From contig NZ_LZJC01000088.1 in the NCBI RefSeq assembly GCF_001666755.1, positions 85,481-149,480 on the forward strand: 64,000 nucleotides of DNA. Reading direction: 5' to 3'. The position numbers and the translations under genes were made by a program. Shown one piece after another: positions 37,880-46,251 of the stretch (position 1 is its first letter; every line of letters starts with the position of its first letter). Under the pieces are notes generated by a model. The model saw only the letters and a program-made list of their open reading frames with translations, made no database searches and had not been told where the DNA came from. This DNA comes from Mycobacterium sp. E1214. GTDB lineage: Bacteria > Actinomycetota > Actinomycetes > Mycobacteriales > Mycobacteriaceae.

Positions 37880-38383
37880 GTGGCCGCCTCGAAACCGAAA
37901 CCCGACCCGATCGCCGCGGCGCGCACCAACTGGGAGCGCGCGGGCTGGGGTGAGGTGTCGCAGGGCATGATGGCGGTCACCTCCGTAATGCGCGCGCACC
38001 AGATCCTGTTGGCGCGCGTCGAGACCGCGCTGCGTCCCTACGACTTGAGCTTTTCGCGGTTCGAGTTGCTGCGCCTGTTGGCGTTCAGCCGCACCGGTGC
38101 GCTGCCCATCACCAAGGCGTCCGACCGCTTGCAAGTCCACGTGACGAGCGTGACCCATGCGATCCGCCGCCTCGAGGCCGACGGCCTGGTGCAGCGGGTG
38201 CCGCACCCCACCGACGGGCGCACCACGCTGGTGCAGATCACCGAGCTGGGCCGCTCGACCGTCGAGGACGCCACCGTCACCCTCAACGAGCAGGTGTTCG
38301 CCGACATCGGCATGACCGACGCCGAAGCGCGGGGCCTGGTGTCGTCCATCGAGACGCTGCGGCGCAACGCCGGTGACTTCTGA
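37880..38383 (+). CDS. MarR-family transcriptional regulator
   Basis: A 167-residue winged-helix regulator, equivalent to Rv0737. It has an N-terminal dimer helix (MMAVTSVMRAHQILLARVET), the wHTH region LRLLAFSRTGALPITKASDR and LQVHVTSVTHAIRRLEADGL, and the beta-wing VQRVPHPTDGRTTLVQITE. The start is GTG 37880, after AGAAGGGG. The gene is convergent with mmsB. Its ligand and targets are unknown; the palindrome upstream of mmsA is one candidate target. Confidence 0.88.
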   Translation: MAASKPKPDPIAAARTNWERAGWGEVSQGMMAVTSVMRAHQILLARVETALRPYDLSFSRFELLRLLAFSRTGALPITKASDRLQVHVTSVTHAIRRLEADGLVQRVPHPTDGRTTLVQITELGRSTVEDATVTLNEQVFADIGMTDAEARGLVSSIETLRRNAGDF

Positions 38384-38395
38384 GTTTGCGAAGGC

Positions 38396-39274
38396 TCAGC
38401 GCAGCGCTTCGATGACCGCGCTGAAATCGAGGTCGGCGTGCTCGGCGGCGAACTTTGCGTAGATCTCGGCGGCGTGCCGGCCCAGCGGGGCCGACGACGC
38501 GGTCGCGTTGACGGCGTCCATGGCCAGGCCCAGGTCCTTGTTCATCAGCGCGGTCGCGAAACCCGGCTTGAAGCCGTTGTTGGCGGGCGACGTCGGCACC
38601 GGCCCCGGCACGGGGCAGTTGGTGTGCACGGCCCAGCAATTGCCGGTCGCGCCGGTGATGACGTCGAACAGCGACTGCGCCGACAAGCCGAGTTTCTCGG
38701 CCAGCAGGAACGCCTCACCGATGGCGATCTGCTGCACCGCCAGCACCATGTTGTTGCACACCTTGGCAGCCTGCCCGGCCCCCGCCGCCCCGCAGTGAAT
38801 GACCTTGCCCGCCATGGGCTCCAGGACGGGCCGGGCGCGTTGCAGCGCCTCCTCGTCACCGCCCACCATGAATGCGAGCGTGCCGGCCACGGCGCCCTTC
38901 ACCCCGCCCGAGACCGGCGCGTCCACCTGGACCGCGCCCCGCGACTCGGCGAGCGCGTGTACCTCGCGGGCGTCGGTGACCGAGATGGTGGAGCTGTCGA
39001 TGAACAGCGCGCCGGCGCGGGCGGCGGGCAGCACCTCGGCGTAGCAGCGTTTCACGATGTCACCGTTGGGCAGCATGGTGATGACCACGTCCGCCCCGGC
39101 CACCGCGTCGGCGGCGCTGTCGAGCACGGCGACGCCGTTGGCGCCGGCGGCGGCCGCCGCGGCGGGCACCGGGTCGAACCCGCGCACACCGAAGCCGGCG
39201 GTCAGCAGGTTGGTCGCCATGGGCGCGCCCATGTTGCCCAGGCCCAGGAACGCGACGGTCAACGCCTCAGTCAT
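38396..39274 (-). CDS. mmsB: 3-hydroxyisobutyrate dehydrogenase
   Basis: A 292-residue beta-hydroxyacid dehydrogenase. The N-terminal NAD loop is VAFLGLGNMGAPMATNLL, the substrate signature is DAPVSGGVKGAVAGTLAFMV, and the catalytic Lys lies in GAAGAGQAAKVCNNM. It oxidises 3-hydroxyisobutyrate to methylmalonate semialdehyde in valine breakdown. Start is ATG 39274 with AGGAGG 7 nt upstream. It is the last gene of the mmsA-fadE9-mmsB operon, 11 bp after fadE9. Confidence 0.95.
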   Translation of the reverse strand: MTEALTVAFLGLGNMGAPMATNLLTAGFGVRGFDPVPAAAAAAGANGVAVLDSAADAVAGADVVITMLPNGDIVKRCYAEVLPAARAGALFIDSSTISVTDAREVHALAESRGAVQVDAPVSGGVKGAVAGTLAFMVGGDEEALQRARPVLEPMAGKVIHCGAAGAGQAAKVCNNMVLAVQQIAIGEAFLLAEKLGLSAQSLFDVITGATGNCWAVHTNCPVPGPVPTSPANNGFKPGFATALMNKDLGLAMDAVNATASSAPLGRHAAEIYAKFAAEHADLDFSAVIEALR

Positions 39275-39285
39275 CTTCGACCCTC

Positions 39286-40467
39286 CTATGCGGTTGCTCG
39301 GAACCGTGCGGCCTCGGCCCGCCCGACGACGACCCGCATGATCTCGTTGGTGCCTTCCAGGATTCGGTGCACCCGCAGATCGCGCACGATCTTCTCCAGA
39401 CCGTACTCGCGCAGGTAGCCGTAGCCGCCGTGCAACTGCAACGCCTTGTCCGCGACGTCGTAGCAGGTGTCGGTGACGTAGCGCTTGGCCATCGCGCACA
39501 GCTCGACCTTGTCGGGATCGCCGGTGTCCAGGGCGGACGCGGCCCGCCACAACATCATTCGCGACGTCTCGAGCCCGGTGGCCATGTCGGCCAGGGTGAA
39601 CCGGATGGTCGGCTCGTCGATCAGGGCGGACCCGAACGCCTGGCGGTCCCGCACGTAGGCGCCGGCTTTGTCGAAGGCGGCCTGCGCGCCGCCGAGCGAG
39701 CAGGCGGCGATGTTGAGCCGGCCGCCGTTGAGGCCGTTCATCGCGATGCCGAAGCCGGCGCCCAGCCCGTCCGCGCCGCCCAGCATCGCGTCGGCGGGCA
39801 CCCGGACCCCTTCGAGGATGACCTGCGCGGTGGGCTGGGCGTGCCAGCCCATCTTCTCCTCCAACGCCCCGAAACTGAGTCCCGGCGTGCCCTTTTCAAC
39901 GATGAACGCCGAAATGCCGCGGGGGCCGGGCTGTTCGGTGCCGCCGGTGCGCGCCATCACCACGTAGACGTCCGAGGCGCCCGCGCCGGAGATGAACTGC
40001 TTCACCCCGTCGAGCACGTAGTCCGCGTTTTTTTCCGGGCCCTCCCGGACCGCGCGCGTGCTCAGCGCGCCGGCGTCCGACCCGACGCTGGGCTCGGTGA
40101 GGCAGTAGCTCGCGATGACGTCCATCGACGCCAACCGCGGAACCCAGCTCTTGCGCTGTTCGGGGGTGCCGAAGCTGTCGATCATCCACGCGCACATGTT
40201 GTGGATGGACAGGAACGCCGCGGTGGTGGGGTCGGCCGCCGCCAACTGCTCGAAGATCCGCACCCCGTCGAGGCGGCGCAGGCCGCTGCCGCCGACGTCC
40301 TCGTGGCAGTAGATGGCGGCCATCCCCAACTCGGCGGACTCTCGCAGCACGTCAACCGGAAAGTGTTGCGCGGCTTCCCATTCCAGGGCGTACGGGGCCA
40401 GTCGCTTGGCGGCGAACGCGGCCGCCGTCTCGGTGATGACGCGCTCGTCGTCGTTCAGGGCGAACAT
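39286..40467 (-). CDS. fadE9: isobutyryl-CoA dehydrogenase-type acyl-CoA dehydrogenase
   Basis: A 393-residue acyl-CoA dehydrogenase. The signature regions are SYCLTEPSVGSDAGALSTRA, FISGAGASDVYVVMART, and the C-terminal LQLHGGYGYLREYGLEKIVR and DLRVHRILEGTNEIMR with the catalytic Glu in EGTNE. Its place between mmsA and mmsB identifies the valine-pathway enzyme (isobutyryl-CoA to methacrylyl-CoA). Start is ATG 40467, 4 bp after mmsA; an in-frame ATG 12 codons upstream would overlap mmsA. Confidence 0.93.
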   Translation of the reverse strand: MFALNDDERVITETAAAFAAKRLAPYALEWEAAQHFPVDVLRESAELGMAAIYCHEDVGGSGLRRLDGVRIFEQLAAADPTTAAFLSIHNMCAWMIDSFGTPEQRKSWVPRLASMDVIASYCLTEPSVGSDAGALSTRAVREGPEKNADYVLDGVKQFISGAGASDVYVVMARTGGTEQPGPRGISAFIVEKGTPGLSFGALEEKMGWHAQPTAQVILEGVRVPADAMLGGADGLGAGFGIAMNGLNGGRLNIAACSLGGAQAAFDKAGAYVRDRQAFGSALIDEPTIRFTLADMATGLETSRMMLWRAASALDTGDPDKVELCAMAKRYVTDTCYDVADKALQLHGGYGYLREYGLEKIVRDLRVHRILEGTNEIMRVVVGRAEAARFRATA

Positions 40468-40471
40468 GGCC

Positions 40472-41992
40472 TTAATCCATGGTGGGGATGACGAATTCGG
40501 CACCGTCCTTGATGCCGGACGGCCACCGCGACGTCACCGTCTTGGTCTTGGTGTAGAACATGATCGACGAGGGCCCGTGCTGGTTGAGGTCGCCGAAGCC
40601 GCTGCGCTTCCAGCCGCCGAAGGTGTGATAGGCCACCGGAACCGGGATCGGCACGTTGACGCCGACCATGCCCACCTGCACGCGGGACACGAAGTCGCGG
40701 GCCGCGTCACCGTCGCGGGTGAATACCGCGACCCCGTTGCCGTATTCGTGTTCGGACGGCAGGCGCAGCGCCTCTTCGTAGTCGTGCGCGCGGACGATGC
40801 ACAGTACCGGTCCGAAGATCTCGTCGGTGTAGATGGTCATGTCCGGGGTGACGTGGTCGAACAGCGTGGGCCCGATGAAGAAGCCACCCTCGAGAGAGGC
40901 GTCGCCGTAAGCCAATTCGTCGCTGGCGCGGTCGCGGCCGTCGATGACGATCTCGGCGCCGGCCTCGACGCCCTGGGCGATGTAGTCGCGCACCCGGGTC
41001 AGCGCGGCCTCGGTGACCAGCGGGCCGTAGTCGGCCTTCGGGTCCAGGCTGTGGCCCACCCGCAGGTTGTTGATCCGCTCGATCAGCCGGGCGCGCAACC
41101 GGTCCGCGGTCTGCTCACCGACGGGCACCGCGACGCTGATCGCCATGCAGCGTTCGCCGGCGCTGCCGTATCCGGCGCCGATCAGCGCGTCGACGGCCTG
41201 GTCGAGGTCCGCGTCAGGCATCACGATCATGTGGTTCTTGGCGCCGCCGAAGCACTGCGACCGCTTGCCGGTGGCGGCGGCTCCGGAGTAGATGTACTGC
41301 GCGATGTCGGAACTGCCGACGAACCCGACGGCCTGGATGTCGGGGTGGTTGAGGATGGCGTCGACGGCCTCCTTGTCGCCGTGCACCACCTGGAACACGC
41401 CCGGCGGTAGGCCCGCCTCGGTGAACAGCTCGGCCAGCCGCACCGGCACCGAGGGGTCGCGCTCGCTGGGCTTGAGCACGAAGGCGTTGCCGCACGCCAG
41501 CGCCGGCCCGGCCTTCCACAGCGGGATCATGGCGGGGAAGTTGAACGGGGTGATACCCGCGACCACGCCCAGGGGCTGGCGCAGCGAGTACACGTCGATG
41601 CCGGGGCCGGCGCCCTCGCTGTACTCGCCCTTGAGCAGGTGCGGGATGCCGAGGCAGAACTCGATCACCTCGATGCCGCGCTGGATGTCGCCCTTGGCGT
41701 CGGCCAGCGTCTTGCCGTGCTCGAGGGACAGCAGCTCGGCCAGCTCGTCGTTGTGCTTGGCCACCAGCTCGATGAACCGCATCAGCACGCGGGCGCGGCG
41801 CTGTGGATTCCATGCGGCCCAACCCTTTTGGGCCTCGACCGCCGAGGCCACCGCGGCGTCGATGTCGGCCTGGCCGGCCAGCGGCACCTGGGCCTGCACC
41901 TGCCCGGTGCTCGGGTTGAAGACGTCCGCGGTGCGGGTGGACTGGCCGGCGGTGCGCTTCCCGTCGACGAAGTGCGGGATCTGTGTGGTCAT
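40472..41992 (-). CDS. mmsA: methylmalonate-semialdehyde dehydrogenase (CoA-acylating)
   Basis: A 506-residue aldehyde dehydrogenase. It has the substrate/NAD region GITPFNFPAMIPLWKAGPAL, the nucleophilic Cys in YGSAGERCMAISV, and family-specific QCFGGAKNHMIVMPDADLDQ. It converts (methyl)malonate semialdehyde to propionyl- or acetyl-CoA with CO2 release, the last step of valine degradation. It is the first gene of the operon. A 24-bp palindrome centred 38 bp upstream probably serves as operator. Confidence 0.96.
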   Translation of the reverse strand: MTTQIPHFVDGKRTAGQSTRTADVFNPSTGQVQAQVPLAGQADIDAAVASAVEAQKGWAAWNPQRRARVLMRFIELVAKHNDELAELLSLEHGKTLADAKGDIQRGIEVIEFCLGIPHLLKGEYSEGAGPGIDVYSLRQPLGVVAGITPFNFPAMIPLWKAGPALACGNAFVLKPSERDPSVPVRLAELFTEAGLPPGVFQVVHGDKEAVDAILNHPDIQAVGFVGSSDIAQYIYSGAAATGKRSQCFGGAKNHMIVMPDADLDQAVDALIGAGYGSAGERCMAISVAVPVGEQTADRLRARLIERINNLRVGHSLDPKADYGPLVTEAALTRVRDYIAQGVEAGAEIVIDGRDRASDELAYGDASLEGGFFIGPTLFDHVTPDMTIYTDEIFGPVLCIVRAHDYEEALRLPSEHEYGNGVAVFTRDGDAARDFVSRVQVGMVGVNVPIPVPVAYHTFGGWKRSGFGDLNQHGPSSIMFYTKTKTVTSRWPSGIKDGAEFVIPTMD

Positions 41993-42018
41993 GAGGTGCC
42001 CTCGGGTGTGGTTGACGG

Positions 42019-42042
42019 GGTTACTTGGATATCCTAGTAACC
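42019..42042. promoter_or_regulatory. 24-bp near-perfect palindrome upstream of mmsA
   Basis: The arms GGTTACT and AGTAACC flank a central GGATATCC that is itself a palindrome; 22 of 24 bases pair symmetrically. It lies 27-50 bp upstream of the mmsA start and overlaps TAGGAT on the minus strand, a possible -10. It should bind a dimeric repressor (TetR or MarR class) controlling valine catabolism. Confidence 0.6.
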
Positions 42043-42105
42043 GGTGTCGGGCGTTGGCAAGGAGGGTGACTTGTCCCGCTCAAGAGCCGTAAATACCGTT
42101 TCAGC

Positions 42106-42936
42106 GTGTCGGAGGAGACGGGGCAGGGCGCGGATGCAGCACGCGGCCGTGAGTCGAAATTGGCCGAGGCTGCGCGGGTACCAGCTGCCGCCGACCGGGC
42201 TGTAGGCCCCGCGTTGCGTACCGCCTATCAAAGTGCTCTTCGGGGACGGCGACAGCTCGAGGCTATCGAAATCGACATTGAAACGGCTGTAGCTAAGCAG
42301 CAGGAACTGGCTCTGGACACTGCGGCGGGTGCCGCCAATTTCTCGAGATTCCTCAATGCCAAGACAAGAGACATCAACCGACTGGTGGCCCAAACGGCGG
42401 CGGATTCTCAAGCGGGAGCATCAACGCTGCGATCGCTCGCCCCGTCTTATCAGGCCGTCGGATACGACACCTTGCCCGAGGAGCCGCCTCCGGCGCCCGT
42501 ACCATTCCCTCCTTATCAACCCAAGGTCTGGGCAGCGTGTCGATTGCGAGGTCAGGATCCCGACAAAGTCGTCCGCACGTTCTATCGCGCCCCGGTTAGC
42601 GCAGGTTACCGCTCACTCCCTGGCGGCGACTCGGTTTTATTCTGTGGCAACGACAAGTATGGGTTAATGCACATCGAGAGGGAGCACGGCGACCAGTGGG
42701 ATCAGATCGCCAACACGCGTTGGCCCACCGCCGGTAATTGGCGATATCTCGCCGACTACTCGATAGCTCAGACGTTGGCCAAACCAGATCGGGTGGAGTA
42801 CAACCAAAACAACGACACATTCGCGCTTTATCGCAGGATTTCGAGTGCGGACGGCAGTTACGTCTTTACGACGCGTGTCGTCATTTCGGCAAGTGACGGG
42901 AAGACCGTTACAGCGTTCCCGCAGACGAAGGGATAA
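42106..42936 (+). CDS. putative polymorphic toxin with helical N-domain and nuclease-like C-terminal domain
   Basis: A 276-residue protein in three parts. Residues 1-115 are helical and charged ([38 protein letters not shown]), resembling mycobacterial DUF4226-type N-domains; that match is from memory. Residues 122-141 are a Pro-rich linker ([16 protein letters not shown]). Residues 142-276 look like a toxin of the barnase/EndoU/colicin-E5-D/RelE fold class: [13 protein letters not shown] at 186, ALYRRI at 240, [18 protein letters not shown] near the end. No signal peptide is present, so export would need a specialised route such as type VII. GC content is clearly below neighbours. GTG 42106 is the only in-frame start after the stop at 42067. 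Confidence 0.55.
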   Translation: MSEETGQGADAARGRESKLAEAARVPAAADRAVGPALRTAYQSALRGRRQLEAIEIDIETAVAKQQELALDTAAGAANFSRFLNAKTRDINRLVAQTAADSQAGASTLRSLAPSYQAVGYDTLPEEPPPAPVPFPPYQPKVWAACRLRGQDPDKVVRTFYRAPVSAGYRSLPGGDSVLFCGNDKYGLMHIEREHGDQWDQIANTRWPTAGNWRYLADYSIAQTLAKPDRVEYNQNNDTFALYRRISSADGSYVFTTRVVISASDGKTVTAFPQTKG

Positions 42937-42941
42937 GTGGA

Positions 42942-43517
42942 GTGAGCGGAAGCGTTGAGCCATTGGATAGCTATACTGGCCGCCGCGACCTCATTGCGAA
43001 AATATTGGAACCGTATTTTCGGATTAGTGAAATGCTTCCGAGCAACCAGAGGCCGACCTCGGAAAGTGTAGAAAAATTCTGGGATAACTCACTTGTATGC
43101 AGCTGGGCGGACCAGGAAACGGGGCGCAAACGCAACCTCTCGGTCTCGTTGTACCGGACGGCCGACGGTGAACGAAGAGTGCACGAAATCCGGGAGACGA
43201 TTCGACAGGAATGTCCGCCGGGGGTAGACCTGCACACACCGAATGCCGAGGCCTACGAAGTTATCGGGCCGCGGCCAGGTGAACACGTTTTCGTTCTGTA
43301 TTACCTCGGGCACCTGCGCGCCGTTGTGGGCAACTGCGTCGTTCAAATAATGCCGATGGGAACCGGCGTCGACCTGAGCGATCTGGTCGATCCGGCACTC
43401 GACATCGGCCGCACGGTGGGCTGTTCAGCGTACGTAAACGACTTCATGTCGCCGGAGTTCCCGACACAGTGGCACGACCAGTTGGGCGGCTGGCGGGTGG
43501 AAGGCGAGGACCGCTGA
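42942..43517 (+). CDS. putative immunity protein paired with the upstream toxin candidate
   Basis: A 191-residue cytosolic protein of no recognised family, starting [20 protein letters not shown] (GTG). It begins 5 bp after the upstream stop, with GTGGAG as ribosome site. It has no signal peptide or TM segment. It is acidic and has low GC (roughly half in its first 150 bp), like its partner. A C-terminal part with [20 protein letters not shown] looks like a beta-hairpin core. The immunity role is inferred from gene order, spacing and shared atypical composition only. Confidence 0.45.
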   Translation: MSGSVEPLDSYTGRRDLIAKILEPYFRISEMLPSNQRPTSESVEKFWDNSLVCSWADQETGRKRNLSVSLYRTADGERRVHEIRETIRQECPPGVDLHTPNAEAYEVIGPRPGEHVFVLYYLGHLRAVVGNCVVQIMPMGTGVDLSDLVDPALDIGRTVGCSAYVNDFMSPEFPTQWHDQLGGWRVEGEDR

Positions 43518-43529
43518 CGCCGGACGGGC

Positions 43530-43535
43530 TAGCCT
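43530..43535 (+). promoter_or_regulatory. -10 element for the flavoprotein gene
   Basis: TAGCCT lies 9 nt before ATG 43545, consistent with a leaderless or near-leaderless transcript that starts a new unit after the toxin/immunity pair. Confidence 0.4.
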
Positions 43536-43544
43536 GGGGTCCCT

Positions 43545-44960
43545 ATGGACACCATCGAGGCCGACTACCTGGTGGTCGGGGCCGGCGCCATGAGCATGGC
43601 GTTCGTCGACACGCTGGTGACCGAGACGCGGGCCCGCGTGGTGGTGGTCGACCGCAACCACCAGCCCGGGGGGCACTGGACCACCGCCTACCCGTTCGTC
43701 CGGCTGCACCAGCCGTCGGCCTTCTACGGTGTCAACTCGCTGCGGTTGGGAACCGACACGATCGACCAATCCGGCTGGAACGAAGGGCTTTACGAGCTGG
43801 CCAGCGCCGCTGAGGTGTGCGCCTACTACGACCACGTGATGCGCAGGCAGCTGCTGCCCACCGGGCGGGTCAGCTACTTCCCGATGAGCGAGTATCACGG
43901 CGACGGCCGCTTCACCACGTTGGGCGGCGCCGAGTACGCCGTCACCGTGACGCGCCGCGTGGTCGACGGTGGCTACATGCGGGTGACGGTCCCGTCGATG
44001 CGGCCGCCGCCCTACCCGGTGGCACCCGGCGTCGAGTGCGTCCCGCCCAACGCGTTGCCCTCGCGGGCGGCCCACCAGCGCTTCGTCGTTGTCGGCGCCG
44101 GCAAGACCGGCATCGACGCGTGCCTGTGGTTGCTCGGCCACGGTGTCGCACCCGAGCGGCTGACCTGGATCATGCCGCGCGACTCCTGGCTGCTGGACCG
44201 CGCGACCATGCAGCCCGGCGCGGCGTTCGCCGCCACGATCAAGGCCGGGTTCATCGCTCAGCTGCGCGCCATCCGGGACGCCACGTCACCCGAGGACCTG
44301 TTCGACCGCCTCGAGAACGCCGGGTCGCTGCTGCGGATCGACCCGCGCGTGCGGCCCACCATGTACCGTTGCGCCACCGTCACGCGGGCCGAGCTGGAGC
44401 AGCTGCGCCGCATCGACGACGTCGTGCGCCTCGGCCACCTGCGGCGCATCGAACCCGACCGGATGGTCCTCGATGGCGGCGAGATCCGCGTGCCCGGGCC
44501 CGCCCTCTATGTCGACTGCACCGCCGACGGCGCCGAAAAACGGCCCGCCACGCCAATTTTCGACGACAAACGGATCACGCTGCAAAGCGTGCGCGGCTGC
44601 CAGCAGATCTTCAGCTCCGCGCTCATCGCGCACGTCGAGGCGGCCTACGCCGACGACGCGACCCGCAACGCGCTGTGCGTGCCGTTACCGCACCCCGACA
44701 CTGACCTCGACTGGATACGCCTCGCGCGGGCCGACTACGGCAACCAGCTGCGCTGGTTCGGCGACCCCGAGCTGAGCGCATGGCTGGCGACCGTCCGCCT
44801 GGACCTCTTCGGCCACCTCGTGGGCCAGCTGCTGCCGCCCGCGTCGGCCAAGCCGCGGGTGCGCGACCGAATCCTGGGGGTGGCCACGTCGGTACTGTCG
44901 GCCACCGCCGCGAAGCTCGACGAGCTGTTGGTCGACCAGGCTTCGCTCGCCGCACCCTGA
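43545..44960 (+). CDS. FAD/NAD(P)-binding oxidoreductase
   Basis: A 471-residue flavoprotein of the FAD-dependent monooxygenase/pyridine nucleotide-disulfide superfamily. The FAD loop is DYLVVGAGAMSMAFVDTLV at residue 7. A second dinucleotide loop is FVVVGAGKTGIDACLWLLG near residue 182, followed by a basic WIMPRDSWLLDR. YVDCTADGAEKRP supplies the late FAD contact. The N-terminal NHQPGGHWTTAYPFVRLHQP is characteristic of a group in actinobacteria annotated as NAD(P)/FAD oxidoreductases. Substrate is unknown. It ends 44 bp before the sigma-factor operon. Confidence 0.8.
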   Translation: MDTIEADYLVVGAGAMSMAFVDTLVTETRARVVVVDRNHQPGGHWTTAYPFVRLHQPSAFYGVNSLRLGTDTIDQSGWNEGLYELASAAEVCAYYDHVMRRQLLPTGRVSYFPMSEYHGDGRFTTLGGAEYAVTVTRRVVDGGYMRVTVPSMRPPPYPVAPGVECVPPNALPSRAAHQRFVVVGAGKTGIDACLWLLGHGVAPERLTWIMPRDSWLLDRATMQPGAAFAATIKAGFIAQLRAIRDATSPEDLFDRLENAGSLLRIDPRVRPTMYRCATVTRAELEQLRRIDDVVRLGHLRRIEPDRMVLDGGEIRVPGPALYVDCTADGAEKRPATPIFDDKRITLQSVRGCQQIFSSALIAHVEAAYADDATRNALCVPLPHPDTDLDWIRLARADYGNQLRWFGDPELSAWLATVRLDLFGHLVGQLLPPASAKPRVRDRILGVATSVLSATAAKLDELLVDQASLAAP

Positions 44961-44964
44961 GCCG

Positions 44965-44984
44965 GGTGTAACCCGAGCCGCTAT
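44965..44984 (+). promoter_or_regulatory. GGTGTAACCC-N6-CTAT element upstream of the ECF sigma gene
   Basis: GGTGTAACCC (44965-44974), 6 nt, then CTAT (44981-44984). The same element with the same spacing recurs at 46224-46243 before the cupredoxin gene. It is a candidate autoregulatory promoter or regulator site. The spacing is shorter than a classical ECF -35/-10 pair, so its exact role is open. Confidence 0.4.
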
Positions 44985-45004
44985 TGATCGGGTGAAGGAG
45001 GCAC

Positions 45005-45553
45005 GTGGCGGCACAAGGCGACCCCATCGACCCGCGACCCCTGCGCGCGGTGCCCGACTCTGGCTTTGCGGGCTACCCCGACTGGGAAGCGGTCTACCAG
45101 GACAACGCGACCTGGGTCTATCGCACGCTGTTCGCGCGGGTGGGCAACCGTGCCGACGCGGAGGATCTCACCGCGGAGGTGTTCCTGGCCGCCCTGCGGC
45201 CCCTGCGGTTGACCGCCAGCGTCGCCGAGGTGCGGGCCTACCTGCGGGCGACGGCGCGCACGGTACTGGCGGCGCATTGGCGGGAGACCCTGGGCCGCGA
45301 GATAACCTCCATCGAGGACATCGAACAACCGCCCGAGAGCGAGGACGCGATCAGCACCGCGCCGCAGCGTGTCGCCGAGGTGCTGGACACCCTGCCCGAC
45401 CGGTACCGAAGAATCTTGGAACTGCGCTTCCTGCAAGGAGTTTCGATCAAGGAGTCGGCCGTGCAGCTCGGCATCAGCGTCGCCAACGCCAAAGTGCTGC
45501 AACACCGCGCGCTGCGGCTGGCGGCCCAAGTCAACGAGAGGGACCGGCCATGA
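45005..45553 (+). CDS. ECF-type RNA polymerase sigma factor
   Basis: A 182-residue sigma-70 family ECF factor. Region 2 is WEAVYQDNATWVYRTLFARV and GNRADAEDLTAEVFLAAL; region 4 is LDTLPDRYRRILELRFLQGV and IKESAVQLGISVANAKVLQH. GTG 45005 follows a strong GAAGGAGG. Its TGA overlaps the ATG of the Rieske gene (ATGA). It is the first gene of a five-gene operon and probably controls that operon plus other targets. Confidence 0.88.
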   Translation: MAAQGDPIDPRPLRAVPDSGFAGYPDWEAVYQDNATWVYRTLFARVGNRADAEDLTAEVFLAALRPLRLTASVAEVRAYLRATARTVLAAHWRETLGREITSIEDIEQPPESEDAISTAPQRVAEVLDTLPDRYRRILELRFLQGVSIKESAVQLGISVANAKVLQHRALRLAAQVNERDRP

Positions 45554-46230
45554 ACGCGCGGGGGCTGCGGCGCTACGTCGACGATCTGCTGCGGGGTCGG
45601 CGGCCCAAACCCTTTGCGCCCGACGACTTCGAGGCGGCGCAGCTCCGTACGGCGATCGAGCTGCGCGCCGCGGGCAGGGGTGTCGACGGCCCGGATCCCG
45701 CCTTCGTCGACGACCTGCACCGCCGGCTGGCCGAACAGATGTCGAGTGCACCGGCGGGGCCCGCGCCGCGCCCGAGCAGCACCCGGCGCCAGGTCATCGT
45801 CGGCACCTCGGCCGCCGCGGCGGCGGCGGTCACCGCGGTCTCCGTGGACCGCGCGGTGATCGGCACCGGCGCCGGGGGTCCCGCCGTCGCGGCCGAACTG
45901 ACGCCCAACGCCGGTAGCTGGCAGCGCGTCGCCGCCAGCCACGAGGTGCCTGACGCGACGATGCGTCCCTTCGACCTCGGTACCGTCACCGGGTTCGTCC
46001 GGCGCGTCGACGGCAGGCCCCAGGCCGTCTCCGGGGTGTGCACACACCAGGGTTGCCGCCTGTGGTTCGACGCGCCCGACGACACGCTGCGCTGCCCCTG
46101 TCACTCGACGTCGTTCGCGCCGACCGGTGAGGTGCGCACCCACCAGCTGCCGATCGCACCAAACCCGTTGCCCACGTTGATGGTTCGTGAGTCCAACGGC
46201 GTCATCGAGGTGTTCGCGCCGAAGGTGTAA
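45550..46230 (+). CDS. Rieske [2Fe-2S] protein with cytosolic N-terminal segment, possible anti-sigma
   Basis: A 226-residue protein. Residues 1-78 are soluble and charged (RRYVDDLLRGRRPKPFAPDD, AFVDDLHRRLAEQM). A twin-Arg-like STRRQVIVG and a hydrophobic stretch follow at 79-105. The Rieske domain has cluster ligands C164/H166 in VCTHQGCRLW and C182/H185 in LRCPCHSTSF, with C169 and C184 placed for the disulfide of high-potential clusters. The outside-facing redox domain, TM anchor and cytosolic tail overlap the sigma gene by 4 bp. This suggests the tail may bind the sigma factor in response to cluster state; that is inference. Confidence 0.8.
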   Translation: MNARGLRRYVDDLLRGRRPKPFAPDDFEAAQLRTAIELRAAGRGVDGPDPAFVDDLHRRLAEQMSSAPAGPAPRPSSTRRQVIVGTSAAAAAAVTAVSVDRAVIGTGAGGPAVAAELTPNAGSWQRVAASHEVPDATMRPFDLGTVTGFVRRVDGRPQAVSGVCTHQGCRLWFDAPDDTLRCPCHSTSFAPTGEVRTHQLPIAPNPLPTLMVRESNGVIEVFAPKV

Positions 46231-46243
46231 CCCTCGGGCCTAT
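46224..46243 (+). promoter_or_regulatory. second GGTGTAACCC-N6-CTAT element, before the cupredoxin gene
   Basis: GGTGTAACCC (46224-46233) includes the Rieske stop codon; CTAT follows at 46240-46243, 8 nt before ATG 46252. It may be an internal promoter giving a leaderless or short-leader cupredoxin transcript. Confidence 0.4.
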
Positions 46244-46251
46244 CCCTAGGC

